Program-made: the position numbers and the translations under genes | Notes under the pieces: model-generated | What the model was told of the DNA's origin: nothing | Seen by the model: only the letters and a program-made list of their open reading frames with translations | Databases searched by the model: none | Assembly (NCBI GenBank): GCA_905221605.1 | Contig: CAJNDS010000021.1 | Location: 87,001-151,000, forward strand | DNA length: 64,000 nt | From: Symbiodinium natans | Taxonomy: Eukaryota > Sar > Dinophyceae > Suessiales > Symbiodiniaceae | Reading direction: 5' to 3' | Shown here: positions 32,382 to 44,070 of the stretch, one piece after another | Numbering within the stretch: position 1 is the first letter of the stretch | Layout: every line of letters starts with the position of its first letter

Positions 32382-33057
32382 TCGAGATTGCATGCGGGAG
32401 CTGCCAAGGACAGGCTTCAGCTTCAAGGCTGAGACTTCTCAATGTGAGAAGGTGCCCCGGAAATCTGAGATCTGAGGGTTTTGGGGGGGCTTTTCATCGA
32501 AAAATAAAGAAGAACCCACTGGCACTGGGGCGAATAAAGCTACACCGACGCTGCTGGCAGCTTGTGAGCACTCGCGTTCAGGGCTGAAGGGATGAGGCCG
32601 CAAGAGCCGTCTTCCGTGAGTTGCGTGGTGCCAGGAGCCTGTGACGCGGCCAGACACTCCCAGGTGTTTTGAGGCCCGAGGGTGTCATCTCAGGGTTGAA
32701 GTTTAGTGCCTCAGTTTTGGGGCGTGCCGGAAGCTGTCGAGTGGAACCATGGTTTCAACGCGTTGTCCAGTGCTTCAGCAACCCCCTGAGAAGTGCCACA
32801 AGTGCCAGGCAACGGTGCAACTGGGCCATGCTGACAACAAGCCTACAGGCCTTGGAAGCAGCGTTTGCCTTTTGATGATCAGTCTGGAGCGCCCCCTTAC
32901 TGCCAACCCAAACTGGGACCTGCGAAGCGGAGCGAAGCGGAGCGAAGTGGAGCGAAGTGGAGGCGGCTTCGGTTTGTCGGGAAGACCCAGCAGCCCGTTC
33001 CAGCCAATGGCTGCCGGCTTGGAAGGCCAGCTGCCCACTCCCCTGATTTCTGTAAAG
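32382..33057. other. No gene firmly assigned; small 10-bp tandem repeat at 32926-32962
   Basis: A GGAGCGAAGC/T unit repeats about four times. Overlapping frames (for example EKCHKCQATVQLGHADNKPT near 32790) could be exons but compete with each other, so none is called. Confidence 0.4.
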
Positions 33058-33761
33058 GTCGAGACTTTAAAATCGAGAAGTCACATGCCAGGCTTCAAGT
33101 GGCGAGAAGATGCCGATGGGCTTGACTTCGACCTGTCACAAGACTTGCCAGGCACGCAGGTCTTTTGCCAATAGAGGCAGGCTGGATGTGTGCATGACGC
33201 CAGGTTCTTTGCAGAACGAGGCGGCAGGGAGTGGCGCAGCTTCTGTACCTGTCTGTGACGAAAAAGCCCCTTGCCTCTCCTACCACACTGCTACCAGGCC
33301 TTTGACGCACTGCGACCAACCTGTGCGATGCCTTCCAACAGAGGCCTGGACAGCGACAGCGAGGCCAGGAATGGGTGCATATGGGTGCTCTGGTGAAGTC
33401 AGGGCCTTGAGGCTTCTGCATGCAGGCCTTGTCGGACCTTGTGCTGGACATGTTTGACGTGGAGAGGCCGCCCGCGAGACAGTGGAGGGCTTAGTCGGGG
33501 CACATGGGGTCTTTCCACGCTGCAGTTGCCTTGCTTTGCTTTTGCCTTTGCCTTTGTTTGTGCTTTTGCTTTTGCTGTTGCTTTTGCTGCTGCCTTTGCT
33601 TTTGCTGTTGCTTTGAGTAAGGTCCTCAGACCTCCGCGACGAAGAAGGCGCCAATCACGGGCTACAGTGCTAGAAGGCCGAAACTGCGATGCGTGCGAGG
33701 CCTGGGAACATTGCGACTCCACATAAGCTCGGACGCGTTGGGCTCCGTCCTCAATATTGTG
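33058..33761 (+). CDS. Candidate small exons of an unrecognised gene
   Basis: Five AG/GT-bordered, phase-0 islands: 33058-33159 (WREDADGLDFDLSQDLPGTQ), 33215-33244 (NEAAGSGAAS), 33298-33384 (AFDALRPTCAMPSNRGLDSD), 33426-33458 (ALSDLVLDMFD) and 33630-33761 (TSATKKAPITGYSARRPK). They could be the 5' half of the gene at 33877-39044 or a separate gene ending VVGLP at a TAA about 33770. One implied intron is only 41 bp, and several islands have a competing open frame, so the set is tentative. A TTTTGC-type hexamer microsatellite (33528-33613) lies between the last two. Confidence 0.35.
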
Positions 33762-33770
33762 GTAGGCTTG

Positions 33771-33857
33771 CCCTAAACCCTCAACCCTAAACCCTAAGCC
33801 CTAACTCTAAACCGTAAACCCTAAACCCTAAACCCTAAACCCTAAACCCTAAACCCT
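33771..33857 (-). repeat. CCCTAAA array
   Basis: About 11 units, ending 20 bp upstream of the ATG exon at 33877. Confidence 0.95.
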
Positions 33858-33876
33858 TTGGACTGAAGGCCGCACC

Positions 33877-36775
33877 ATGACGTGGTCTCGGAAAGTGGAG
33901 CCCAACCTCACCAGCATCCATGAAAGTCAGGTCAGTGATTGGTTTAGGGTTTAGGGTTTAGGGTTTAAGGTTTAGGGTTTAGGGTTTAGGGTTTAGGGTT
34001 TAGTTTAGGGTTGCCTTGACAGCACCTTTGTACTGCCAGTTGCATCTCCTGTGAAACACAGGACGACTGGCCGCAAAAACCCTTCCACTTTAGCGACGAG
34101 GTTTTCGATGTGCCTTGGCGGCAGTGTTTTTGGTGTGCCACTTGCTTGACAACACTTGCGGAGCATGCAGCTGAGGAGACAGACATCTCTGATATGCATT
34201 GCGCGTCGCCAGTCAAAGCGCTGACACCAGAGAGTCACCTGAACCGAAATCTGTGAATAGCTTCAGGGCTCCAGCACGGGGCGGTGATCGGGGGTTCAGG
34301 GTTTGGGGTTGAGTGGTGCAGGGCTTGGAGCAGGACGCCAGAGCTATCCACAAGATGTTTTCATGAACGTGCGCCTTGAGGTGAAGCAGGCGAGGCAGCT
34401 TTCGATGCATTCCCAGCTCGACTGCGGACGGCAATTGCAGGCAAGCATGGTCATCGAACATGTCTCGGTTTTGCTCCCCTTTGCAAGATGTGATGACAGG
34501 GATGGATAGCGATGGTGGTGCGTGGGCTTGGGTGAGACCTGCCCACGTGCCCAAGCAGGATTCATTCAGCAGCCTCTTGCTGTGCAGAAATCGGAACCTG
34601 GGGAGGTACCAGACCCCTACGGGACATGGACATCGGAGTCCTCATCTTCGGCAGCCTTTGAGGAGAGTCCCTCTTCAAGCCGCGCGAGACAGGACGCGTG
34701 AGAATCTGTGGGTAAAGAGACTGTGCGAAGTAGCTGACAGCCGATCACCATGCCTGAGGATCCCTTCCATATGCCGGCCGAGAGCAGTGCATCTCGAGGC
34801 CACAGGGGAGAAGCATGACTTGCAAGCCCCGATGGCACAACGCCTCAGATCAGGTGATGTTGTTTGCATGGACATAGCATCCCCGTCGGATGAGGACCTG
34901 CAGGAGGAGGCTTGTGCCAGCGATGGCTTTGGTCTTATAAATGGATCCGAACTCGCTGGCCAGGCGTTTGACTCTGCAGAGGTGAGCGAGCTGCGGCACA
35001 CCTCACAGGCGCACGATATCACGCATGCGCGCCAGGCTAACCCTGTGCATAAACTACCTTGCACTCAACGCAAAACCCTAAACCGCACCAGGCCAGTGCG
35101 ATGCAAACATGGACTGCAGTCTCCTGGGCGCCAACAGCGCAGGAGGCGGACGGGGGCCGCAAATGTCTGACTACTTCTGTGCAAGTCTGTGCAGCTGTCT
35201 CGTGCTGCAAAATTCCATCGCCAGTGGGCGTTGTCGCTGCCAGCAGTGCCTTTCCTTTCCAGTTTGCAGGTTTACAAGAAAGTGAGGGATCCACCAGCTG
35301 CTTTGAAGCAGATCCACGCTTGTGGCAATGCGAGGCGGCACCGCGGTGGCGCAGACCGCCGGACAGGCCCTACAGCAGCTTCTGAGCTTTGATCGCTTCC
35401 GAGCTCCTCGGAGCTCTCGCGATCGTTTTTTGGCTGACTAACTCTCCGGAATCAGCTTGGCATGCCGGATTTGGGCAGAAGAAGTTGCACAGACGCACCG
35501 GCAACTGAAGAAGGACCTCGAACGGCTCAAAGAATCGGTAAGAGGAAGAAGAAGCAGGATGCCAGCTCTTGTCGTGGCAACCTTAATGTAGGGTACTTAT
35601 AACCCTACTTATCATGAACCTCCACTTTCCAGGAAGGCTCAAAGATTTGCTACCTAAACCATGCTAAACCCTAAACCCTAAACGCTAAACCAGAAACCCG
35701 AAACCCTAAACCCTAAACCCTAAACCCTACACCCTACACCCTATAACCCTAACCTCCAAACCCTACACCCTAAACCCGAAGCCCTAGACCTGAAGCATGA
35801 ATCCATTGCGCCAGGCAGCGCAAAGTGCCGCTGTTGGGTGAAGAGCGACCATGGAGGTTCGAATCTCAGCCACAAGCTTCACAAGATCTCACGTTGTTGT
35901 TACTACCCTACACCCTAAACCCTAAACCCTATCCCTAAACCCTAAACCCTAAACCCTAAACCCGAAACCCGAAACCCTAAACCCTAAACCCTAAACCCTA
36001 AACCCTAAACCCTAAACCCTCTGTTGTGCCAGGAATTGGCTGCCCGGGCCTTATGGAGTGTTAGTACCCTCAGATTGCTCACCCCTGGATCTTTGAGTTA
36101 TTCTGTCAAATCATCGAGGTCGCGTGCAGCTGCAGATACGTAGAACGCTTTTTGCCACAACGCAGTTCACTGCGCATGAACGCAGGCCAGTGTGAGGCAA
36201 CAAGAACCCTAAACCCTAAACCCTAACCCCCAAACCCCTAAACCCCTGAACCCTGAAGCCCGTTGGGGCCACCTTGGGATCTTTCTAGCAGCGTGCGACT
36301 GCACAGAGTGGTGTGGTTGGCCGGCATGTTTTCCACGGCGATGCCCAAGCCAATGCTTGTAGATACCTGCTCAGCATATCTCGCAGCGATCCATAGTGAC
36401 ACTGCGAGATTTTCCTTACCCATCGTTTCTACCCAGGACTCCAGTCAGGGGGTTCATATGATTTTATTCCCCATAGTGCCACATGTACAGGGCTGGCAAG
36501 TTCAGCAGGTGGCTCCAGTTATTTTCAGACAGCGTTTCGCCTTGAGCGCTTAGCGCCTGTTTCAGCTTTCAACGTGAAGGTCTTGACCGACGGAGTTCGT
36601 TGGCTTTTGGGGGGACCTCGGATGGAGATGGCAACTATTGCCAAGACCAGCTTGTCCCCTGATGCCAGGCTCCGGTGTGAAGGTTCAGGGGAGCGGGATG
36701 TTTTGGGCTTAGAAGGTTTTGGGGGTATACATGAAGTATATAGTTTCATGCTATAAATGCATGTTATATATATAC

Positions 36776-36808
<33 letters not shown>

Positions 36809-37450
36809 TATAATTTTTACCTGTATTTGGAAAGTTCGCTTGGAGCCGAGTCAAGACCGCGACGACAACTCGCCTTAGGTGAGGGCCGGATCGCATGGAC
36901 ACATGTCTCACTCCTTTTGCCCACGCTTTTCTTCTGATGTTTCGCTTAGCAAAAACGCCCTGTCCTGTGGTGAACTCTCAAGCTAGAGCACACAAAAACA
37001 GCCCTAGTGCACTTTTTACACAAGCGCAGGAGCTTTTTAGAAGAGAAGCCGGCAAGTTTCTTAACATTTTGCGTACGAAGCTCAACTGAGCAGCTCCAAG
37101 AATGTGTATCGTGGGCTTGCCACGGGCCATTCCAGGCGAGATTTTCTGGGAGCTTTTTGCTTTCGTAGGTAGGCGATGCTTGGCACTCTGTGATACGAAG
37201 ATCTACGAAGTACGGCCATCATGGCCCATCATGTATCAGAGGTCTCCATAGTGAGTGGCTTCCGCGAAGGAGTGCTGAAACACATCATCTCCATGAGAAT
37301 CACGCACATGCAAGTTCCAAAAGAGGCGAGTCATACAGGCTTGGCTTACTGTTGGTTAGTAGGGAATGAGGGAATGAGGTACCCTATATACTCCCTTAAA
37401 GGAGAGAGAGAGAGAGAGAGAGAGATAGATAGATAGATAGATAGAGAGAG

Positions 37451-37481
<31 letters not shown>

Positions 37482-39044
37482 GGGGGATATAGGTGCCAAA
37501 GGCGTCTCGAATTCTGAGAAATCCGGAATTGCGGCTTGCAGCCATGCTCTGCCATAAACCTGTCGTTTCTCAGGACTGGGGTTCTGAGCTGTTCTTAGGA
37601 CCGTTAGGGCTGAGAATGGTCTGATGTTTCATGGGGCTTTGGGCCCAAGTGCTGGAGGATTCTCTTCGCAATTGTAGGCTCAAGGAAATGCACTTTGGCT
37701 GGCTGGCCAGGGCAGACTCAGCCTGCGGCTCAATGAATCAGCTTGGAATTTTCTCTATGCAGCTGGAGGGTTTACGTGAAGCCTTGGTGCCGAGGAGGAT
37801 GTTTTCACAGCAAGTCCAAACAGCAGCCGGGTTCGACGCAAGCAAAGGAGGTGCCTGGTCGTTGCCTGCTGGAGTGCTGCTGAGTTACCGTGGGTGCCAT
37901 CAGTTGCCTACCACCCGGCTCGGCGGTGCAGGTAAATATGTGGGCACCAATCTGTACGCCACAGGCGGAGAAGCTTCCCGTGTTGTTGCTGAAGGGGGTC
38001 TGCAAGCTGGGCAGGCGACATGTTCAGTGGTGTCATTGACGTGTCTGGAAAAGCCGCCGGACGAGGACGTCTCTTCTTTGCGTCTTGTGTCGGGGGGGGG
38101 GGGGGAGGGGGCATGCGGCAGGGGGTTTCCGCGCAGGAATCCTCTACTATTTCGGGCACCGCTCCCAGAGTCTGACTGACTGGTGCTTACGTGGGAGTTG
38201 CGAGGAGCCCTCTGATTCCTGTTTGTACATGTGAAGCATTGTGAAGCCATGGAGCCATGCACTCGCATAAGCAAGAGTAAGGAGTGAGGCGGGCTGTGAC
38301 AGAGCCTTCGCCCTTAGCAATGTAAAGGTCTGGCGAATGTGACGTCGCAACCTTCGATGCCGCCCTGAACCAGACGGGGGAGGGGGCCAGCACCTAAGAG
38401 ATCTCAAACGCAGGCCGAGCTGGGAGCACCGCATCCGGCAGAATACTTCGCCAAGGTACGATGGACGAAAGACAGAGACATAGCTTACAGGCTGGCTTGG
38501 GGAGGGTTCACAAGGTGGGGCTGTCGAAGCTGACCCCTCTGCGGAACCAGCATTCCCGTTTTGCTTAAGGGAGCCTTCAGCGATTGAACCCTACATCCCC
38601 AAGACCATCCAGTCCATGCTTAATGATCTTAATCGATTAGACAGGCCTAACGCAATGTCTACACCCTTAAGGCTCAGGGGTTTAGGATTCACGTACTGCC
38701 TCAAAGAGAACTCCCTGGACCAGAGATCCTAAACCCTAACCCCTGAACCCTACCTGCGGATCTTCCCAGGCTTTTCAACGGCCAGCCGGAAGGAGGGACT
38801 TTGGACTTGGACGAGGCGCTGGAAATCGCTGGCCTCCAGGTGGGTTTGAGGGTTTTTTTCGGGTTTAGGGTTAGGGTAAAGTGGCTCCTTGTAGTTGGGT
38901 GGTTGGGCTTGAAGGTACGGTTGAAGGGCTTCTCGGGGCTTCCCTAAAGAGATCATGGAGGGACTTGACTGTTCCTCAAGTCATGAGAGACTTGTGCTTA
39001 TTCAGCACAAGGTTTTAGAGTTATTCTTCCCTTTCGGGGTTTAG
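33877..39044 (+). CDS. 22-exon gene, product unknown (~530 aa)
   Basis: Reconstructed by eye. Exons: 33877-33930, 34062-34252, 34322-34368, 34488-34531, 34588-34697, 34849-34981, 35270-35345, 35479-35537, 36033-36059, 36437-36508, 36580-36735, 37030-37072, 37136-37168, 37240-37313, 37574-37618, 37763-37813, 37904-37931, 38137-38190, 38414-38514, 38570-38656, 38770-38839, 39006-39044. Every junction is AG/GT with agreeing phase except 38190-38414, where a small exon is probably missing. The protein starts MTWSRKVEPN, has WRQCFWCATC, an acidic Ser-rich middle (TWTSESSSSAAFEE), a coiled-coil-like VAQTHRQLKKDLERLKES, hydrophobic EIFWELFAFV, then PYIPKTIQSMLNDLNRL and ends LELFFPFGV. I recognise no family. 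Introns (55 bp to 1 kb) hold CCCTAAA/TTTAGGG arrays, TA, GA/GATA and poly(G) tracts. Confidence 0.6.
33941..34013 (+). repeat. Intronic TTTAGGG array (intron 1)
   Basis: About ten TTTAGGG units 10 bp after the donor GTCAGTG at 33931. Confidence 0.95.
35662..36020 (-). repeat. Intronic CCCTAAA arrays (intron 8)
   Basis: Two arrays, 35662-35790 and 35905-36020, with CCCGAAA and CCCTACA variants; the second ends CCCTCTGTTGTGCCAG at the acceptor of the exon at 36033. Confidence 0.95.
36204..36250 (-). repeat. Intronic CCCTAAA array
   Basis: Six to seven units with CCCCTAA variants, in the intron between the exons at 36033 and 36437. Confidence 0.9.
36764..36812. repeat. Intronic (TA)n microsatellite
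   Basis: Follows the exon ending at 36735; about 20 TA units with two interruptions. Confidence 0.95.
37401..37480. repeat. Intronic compound (GA)n-(GATA)n-(TA)n microsatellite
   Basis: Lies in the intron between the exons at 37240 and 37574. Confidence 0.95.
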
Positions 39045-39691
39045 AGCTCCCACTTTGCTTTGCATCACTCTGGCCGCGACTGCCTACCCAAGTTCAAGAT
39101 GTGCCAGCAGGAAACACCCGCTGTGCGGTCGGCAGACTCAATCCCTATAATTTCAGGGTCCCGCTCTGAGCTGTTCTGAGCCGAGGGTAAGGGCAATTGC
39201 GGGGGGTGAAGCGAAACGCATCTCGGAAAGGTTTGATCCGGCGCGCTACAAGCAGACCAAAGTGCGAGACCCAGTTGAAAAGCTTCAAGGCAAGCACCCA
39301 GCAGCTACCCCGAAACCTTACACACACTCTCCATGTACTTGCGCTCCATGCTGTGAGGCATGGTTCGCCTACCGCAAGCTTTCCGGCTTGACCATGGAGC
39401 AACCAGCGGGGCCGAGCCCGTGCGCCGCAATATAACGCTGTAGGAGTCGAGGGCAGTTTGCCAGTAGACTGCATTCGTCTCACAGCGAGGTACCTTCCTG
39501 CTTGGAGATAGCCGCTGCGTGAGACCGGAGGTAGGAATTCAGTCTTCCGGCTTCCTCAGAGCATTGAGGTGAGGCCTGAGCTGCCGCGGTGCAGCGCAAG
39601 AACCATCATGATATTCTGAAACCCAGTAAAGCTGTAATGCCAGCACAACTATAATGGTGATACTAGGACTGTGAAGGAGGAATGGCTGATA
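39045..39691. other. No gene recognised
   Basis: Unique sequence after the terminal exon; short frames only. No polyadenylation signal of the AATAAA type is conspicuous. Confidence 0.45.
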
Positions 39692-39790
39692 GGGGTTTCA
39701 AAGAGTAGGGGTACCTATTTTGGGGATCCTATCAGCAGGACTGTCATATTTTCGAGTGCATAAGGGGTACCACTATTCTAGGAAGTACCC
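39692..39790. repeat. Inverted-repeat element, family I, copy f (diverged)
   Basis: GGGGTTTCAAAGAGTAGGGG at the left, TTTTGGGGATCCTATCAGC in the core and GGGGTACCACTATTCTAGG at the right. Confidence 0.6.
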
Positions 39791-40215
39791 ATGTCCAGGT
39801 GGCTCAATAGGCTTCTATGCACCCGTACCTAAGTGAATGAGCACATGTTGATGATTGTTAGATGGGATCTATCGGCTTCTTTAGTTTGGTTGCGCTACAG
39901 CCAGACAAAAGACATGTGCATCCAACATGCGCTCTGTCGGCTTATCTGAACTGGCAAGCTGCTATGGGAGTTGCTGTACAACTCAAGCAGGTACCATGGT
40001 ACAAAGGGGCACCCCAAAGGATGTTATACACGTTTGCGCATGTGTGTGTGTGTCTACATATATACGCTCATACAGATGCTGATACAGAGAGAGATCTGGG
40101 AGGGGTCATTTTCTACATTGCTTGGAGACCCGGGAGTAGCACAAGGTACGGCACTACAGAAAAGCGCCCCAGAAGTTGCTTCCGCCTCGGATACTCAAAC
40201 AAACGACTATCTGCC

Positions 40216-41382
40216 ATGGCCCTTAGCGTGGTGCGTCCGCGCCGGCCGAAAACCTACCGCAGCACTCCGCTAGGTTGCTTCCGCGAACGGCTGCCTTTGG
40301 ATGGGCACTGCATGCAGGACATCTTGCTGCAAGCCTTCTACCCTGCTGAGGCTGATGCCGCACCAATGCGGGCGGAGGTGGAGCCCTTGATCCGTGACGA
40401 AATTTTGAAGGCGTTTTCGGCATACAAAGGCATCCCCCTCCTGGCGCTCCGAAGCTTGATTGGCGGGAGCAAGCTACCGGACAGAGCTCGACCTCCTGCA
40501 AGTCCGGAGGGGGGCGGGAAGTGGCCAATTGTTGTGTTCTGCTCGGGGCTTTGGGGCTCTTGTGAGATGTACACTCAGTTCTGCCGAGATGTGGCTTCGC
40601 TGGGCATGATCGTCCTGGCGATGGAGCATGCAGACGGGAGTAGCATCCTTGCTACCTCTTCTAGTGGGGAGAAAATCCACTACAAGGAGCCCCCCAAAAA
40701 CATCACGCGGGAGGAGTTGGTGGAGTTCCGTGCTCCACAGTTGGAGTTTCGACTGAAGGAGCTCATGGCTACGGTGCAAGCTATCCAGGCCCTGTCGCGG
40801 TCCAGTCCGACAGGCCTGCCTGGGCCCAGCTTGTTGGCACGCGTGCTGCGCAGCGGTGATGCCGAAGACCTGACGTTGATGGGTCACTCATTCGGAGCTA
40901 GTGCTGGCCTGAACTATTTCAAGACATTGTCCGATAAAGGTCTTCCATGCCCATTTCGCTGTGCGGTGCTGCTCGACTTTTGGCAAGAGCCGCTCCCAGC
41001 GTCAGTTCTGGACTTTTCTGTACAAGTGGACGTAGGGCTTGTCGTGTCAGGTGTCTGGGTGAAAAATCCAATTTGGATCAGCGGTTGCGAGAAGGTGGCT
41101 GACAACGCCCTGCAACATTGTGTCGCCATGGTCCATGTGCGGGGCACATCGCACGAGTGGGTCACCGAAACACAGTTGCTACTGCCATGTTGGGTCATGC
41201 GCAGAACAGGCCTGATGGGAAAGGGCCATCACTATCGTTGTGCTGAGAGCACAATCCGTGCCGTAGAGTACATCCTCGAAGCATCACGGGACTCAGCTTC
41301 CCGCAGGGTACTCACTGAAAACCTGGGGCGAATGGACCAGAAGATTGTCCAAGACTTGACTCCTGACGTTTGGAGTTTCTAG
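40216..41382 (+). CDS. Platelet-activating-factor acetylhydrolase-like lipase (388 aa)
   Basis: The start at 40216 is chosen because family-like sequence begins there (STPLGCFRERLPLDG) and gives 388 residues, near the usual 380-440; the frame stays open to 39862 but that part is low-complexity. The alpha/beta-hydrolase core is clear: KWPIVVFCSGLWGS, the nucleophile elbow GHSFGA (Ser225), LLDFWQEPL (Asp254) and GTSHEWVTE (His313), with spacing close to group VII phospholipase A2 (PAF-AH, PF03403). Such enzymes hydrolyse the sn-2 acetyl or short oxidised acyl chain of phospholipids. No signal peptide is evident, so a cytosolic form is likelier. The coding region has no intron, unlike the split gene just upstream, which suggests a retroposed copy or simply intron loss. 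Confidence 0.82.
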   Translation: MALSVVRPRRPKTYRSTPLGCFRERLPLDGHCMQDILLQAFYPAEADAAPMRAEVEPLIRDEILKAFSAYKGIPLLALRSLIGGSKLPDRARPPASPEGGGKWPIVVFCSGLWGSCEMYTQFCRDVASLGMIVLAMEHADGSSILATSSSGEKIHYKEPPKNITREELVEFRAPQLEFRLKELMATVQAIQALSRSSPTGLPGPSLLARVLRSGDAEDLTLMGHSFGASAGLNYFKTLSDKGLPCPFRCAVLLDFWQEPLPASVLDFSVQVDVGLVVSGVWVKNPIWISGCEKVADNALQHCVAMVHVRGTSHEWVTETQLLLPCWVMRRTGLMGKGHHYRCAESTIRAVEYILEASRDSASRRVLTENLGRMDQKIVQDLTPDVWSF

Positions 41383-42079
41383 CAACTCTGATGGCCGTGA
41401 ACTTCTTGCCAGTACGAAGAGTGATGCGACCAGGCGACCAGCACTAGCAACGCCTTTCCTGCTCATCGGGCACTTACGAGCTGTGAGCACGAGTTGTTCC
41501 CACCACTCTCTTGTTCTGCCGCGGCCACAGCGCAGACATGGCCCTGCGCTGCGGACCGTTCTGACTTGTTCAGCAAAGCCCGAGCTGCATACCTTGTGAT
41601 GTGCTCCGCAAAAACTTCAACAATGTAGCTTCCTTCCTGGCCCTGAGAGTCCTGCATGGAGCTGCACTACTGGGATTTGTTTGACTTCTTGAATATTCGC
41701 TTCGCTTGAGCTGCATCCCGCAGTTCTACTTGGCATCAAGCGGTTGTTGCTAGTATGATCGGATTGCCCTTCTTGTCTTGGGCTGCGGGAGCGGCACTGC
41801 TGCTGCAGAAGAGGCCCGACGTAGCCGCTATATGCCGCTATCGGCTATCGCGTTGGCCGGCTAGCCTCCAGGCTAGACATCCGGAAACCGCCGGAAGCCT
41901 GCCGAGCTGTTTGCTTCAAGTCACTGGGGCGCCTGAAGCTTAGCAGTGCGGTGTCGAGGGAGCGACATGGAGCGACGGTGTGTGGACCAACAGACGCTAA
42001 GGCTTGAGCAAGTTCTTGGTAAGCCGACACAACCCCCAAACCCAAAACTCAACATTCACAGCTCGTCCCCCGATGAGTT
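41383..42079. other. No gene recognised
   Basis: Spacer between the lipase gene and the satellite block; short frames only. The last part (about 41860-42050) shares GCCTGAAGCTTAGCAGTGCG-like sequence with the satellite that follows. Confidence 0.45.
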
Positions 42080-42495
42080 ACGTACGAGCACTCTTTCTCA
42101 GCCTGCAGCTGGAGGTTAGCGACCGAGAAGGTGTAGCCACCTCAGCCTGCTTTTCCCTCCCTGCGGGTCTAATTCTGGCAGCATGCAGAAGCAGCTCGGC
42201 CTGCTGCAGTAATGTAGCTCGTACAGAGAGGCGTTGAAAAGCATGCAAGGCTTTTGGAATTGTCTCTGCCGATTGCTGTCCTTCCCCAGGCCTGTATCGT
42301 CCGATGCGATGGGGCACACATGCAAGCTATTGCAAACTGAAGGCGGGACTGCGATTTCGGATGTTTAGGGTTGACTTGCTCAAAGATAATTGTAAACGCT
42401 TTCGCGCGCCGCCTCGGCAGCCGGGCCGGTCCCAGGACAGGAAAGGAGGAAAGAGGGTTTCGCAAAAAAAGGGGAGGAAGGGCAGCGGGGTTTAA

Positions 42496-42700
42496 AGGGG
42501 GGGGAGGGGGGGGTGGGGGGGAGGGGGGCAGGGGGGAGGGGGGAGGGGGGGAGGGGGAGGAGGAGGGGGGGAGGGGGGGGGGGTGGGGGTGGGGGGGGTT
42601 TCACTTCATTGTAGGAGCCACCCCACGGCATCGGTTTGCAGCTCCTCCAAGCGATTGGCGGGGGGGTCCCACAGGGCGGGGGGGGGGGGGGGGGGGGTCG
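42496..42700. repeat. Two poly(G) low-complexity tracts
   Basis: 42496-42600 is GGGGGGAGG-type and 42660-42700 is nearly pure G; both interrupt one satellite monomer and could form quadruplexes. Confidence 0.95.
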
Positions 42701-44070
42701 CGTCACAAAATTTTGCAAGGGGGAAGGGTTGGGTTAGGGGGAAGGAGGCCCGATCCGGGTCTGCTTGTTCCAGACACTTCTCGGCAGGAAGCGGAGGCGA
42801 ATTCCTGCCCTGAACGACACTGTGAGTTCGAGGATTTTGTGCGTCGACCGCGGTCTCCCCTCCGTGTTCCGTCCTTGTCTTGGAGGTCTGTGCGTCTGTG
42901 TTGGTCGCCTGGAGGCTGGACTGCTGCAAGCCGACGCAAGCCTGCCGAGCTCTCTGTGTTTCAGGCGACGGGGCCGGGTTGTTGCTGGGCTCATGGGTTT
43001 CTTCACTTATGCGTTTCTGAATGTTTGGGTTTTGGGGAAGCTGTATCAGGTCATTAAATCACTGCCAGGGAGCCGCCTGAAGCTCAGCTGTCCACTGTCG
43101 AGGGTGCACTGGCATGTGGACAGACCGGTTGCCACAGGCGTCGTAGTAGACTTGCAACAGACTGTGCCGGCTGAGCAAGCTGTTACCAAGCCAACATGCA
43201 GCAAACTCCACACCCCAAACCATCCAAAACCTCACATTCCCGGGTCATCCCGCTTACGAAGACGTAACGTGAGATGGGTTACATAGCGCTACTCTCCCAG
43301 CCTGCAGCTGCAGGTAAGCGCGGATCAAGCTGGCGCAGCCAGCTCAGTCGGCTTATCCCTCCCTGTGGGTCTAACTCTGGCAGCATGCGGGCAGAAACGG
43401 GTCGGGCAGCGGCAGCAATGTAGCTCGTACAGTGGGATGTTGGAAAACATGCCAGGGGTTTATCTTGTATCGTCTCTGCCGGTTGCCTCTGGCTTTCCTT
43501 ACGCAGGCCTGCATCCTGTCCGATGTTATGAACATGTATGAACCAAACACACATCGCTGAAGGCGGGACTGCCATTCTGGATCTTGCGGGGGGTTTGACC
43601 GGTTGACTCCTCGTCTGGAGTTCTGTTCGTCTGCGTTGGTCGCCTGGAGGCTGGACTGCAGGAAGCCGCTGCAAGTCTGCCGAGCTCTCAGACGGGGCCG
43701 GGTTGTTGTTGGGCTCATGGGTTTTGTTGCTTTGCACTTCTGCATCTGTTGGGATTCGGGAAGCTGTATCAGGTCATTCAATCATTGCCAGTGAGCCGCC
43801 TGAAACTCAGCAGCGCAGTGTCGCGGGTGAACGAACTAGAATGTGGACAAGCAGGTTTTCAAAGGCGTCTTGGTCGATTTGCTGATTGTCCGCTGATTTG
43901 AACCATGAGTAAGAGAAGCCCTAAACGCGACTTACGCTCCCAGGTCATTCTTTCGACGAAGACGTAAAGTGAGACGGCTAAACACTACTTTCCCGGCCTG
44001 CCGCTAGTTAGTCGTCCCTCCTTGCAAGCCCAGTTCTGGCAGCATGCGAGCAGAAGCCTGTCGTTGAAGA

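Noticed and set aside
33280-33722. Lys/Ala/Ser-rich minus-strand frames resembling histone-like proteins
   Set aside because: They come from a TTTTGC-type hexamer microsatellite; the flanks do not continue a basic protein.
35840-35875. tRNA-like B box GGTTCGAATC
   Set aside because: No matching acceptor stem, anticodon arm or A box could be placed around it.
16207-41382. Relict spliced-leader (TTTTGGCTCAAG) upstream of intron-poor ORFs
   Set aside because: Looked for by eye before the ORFs at 16207, 17597, 19554 and 40216 and not seen.
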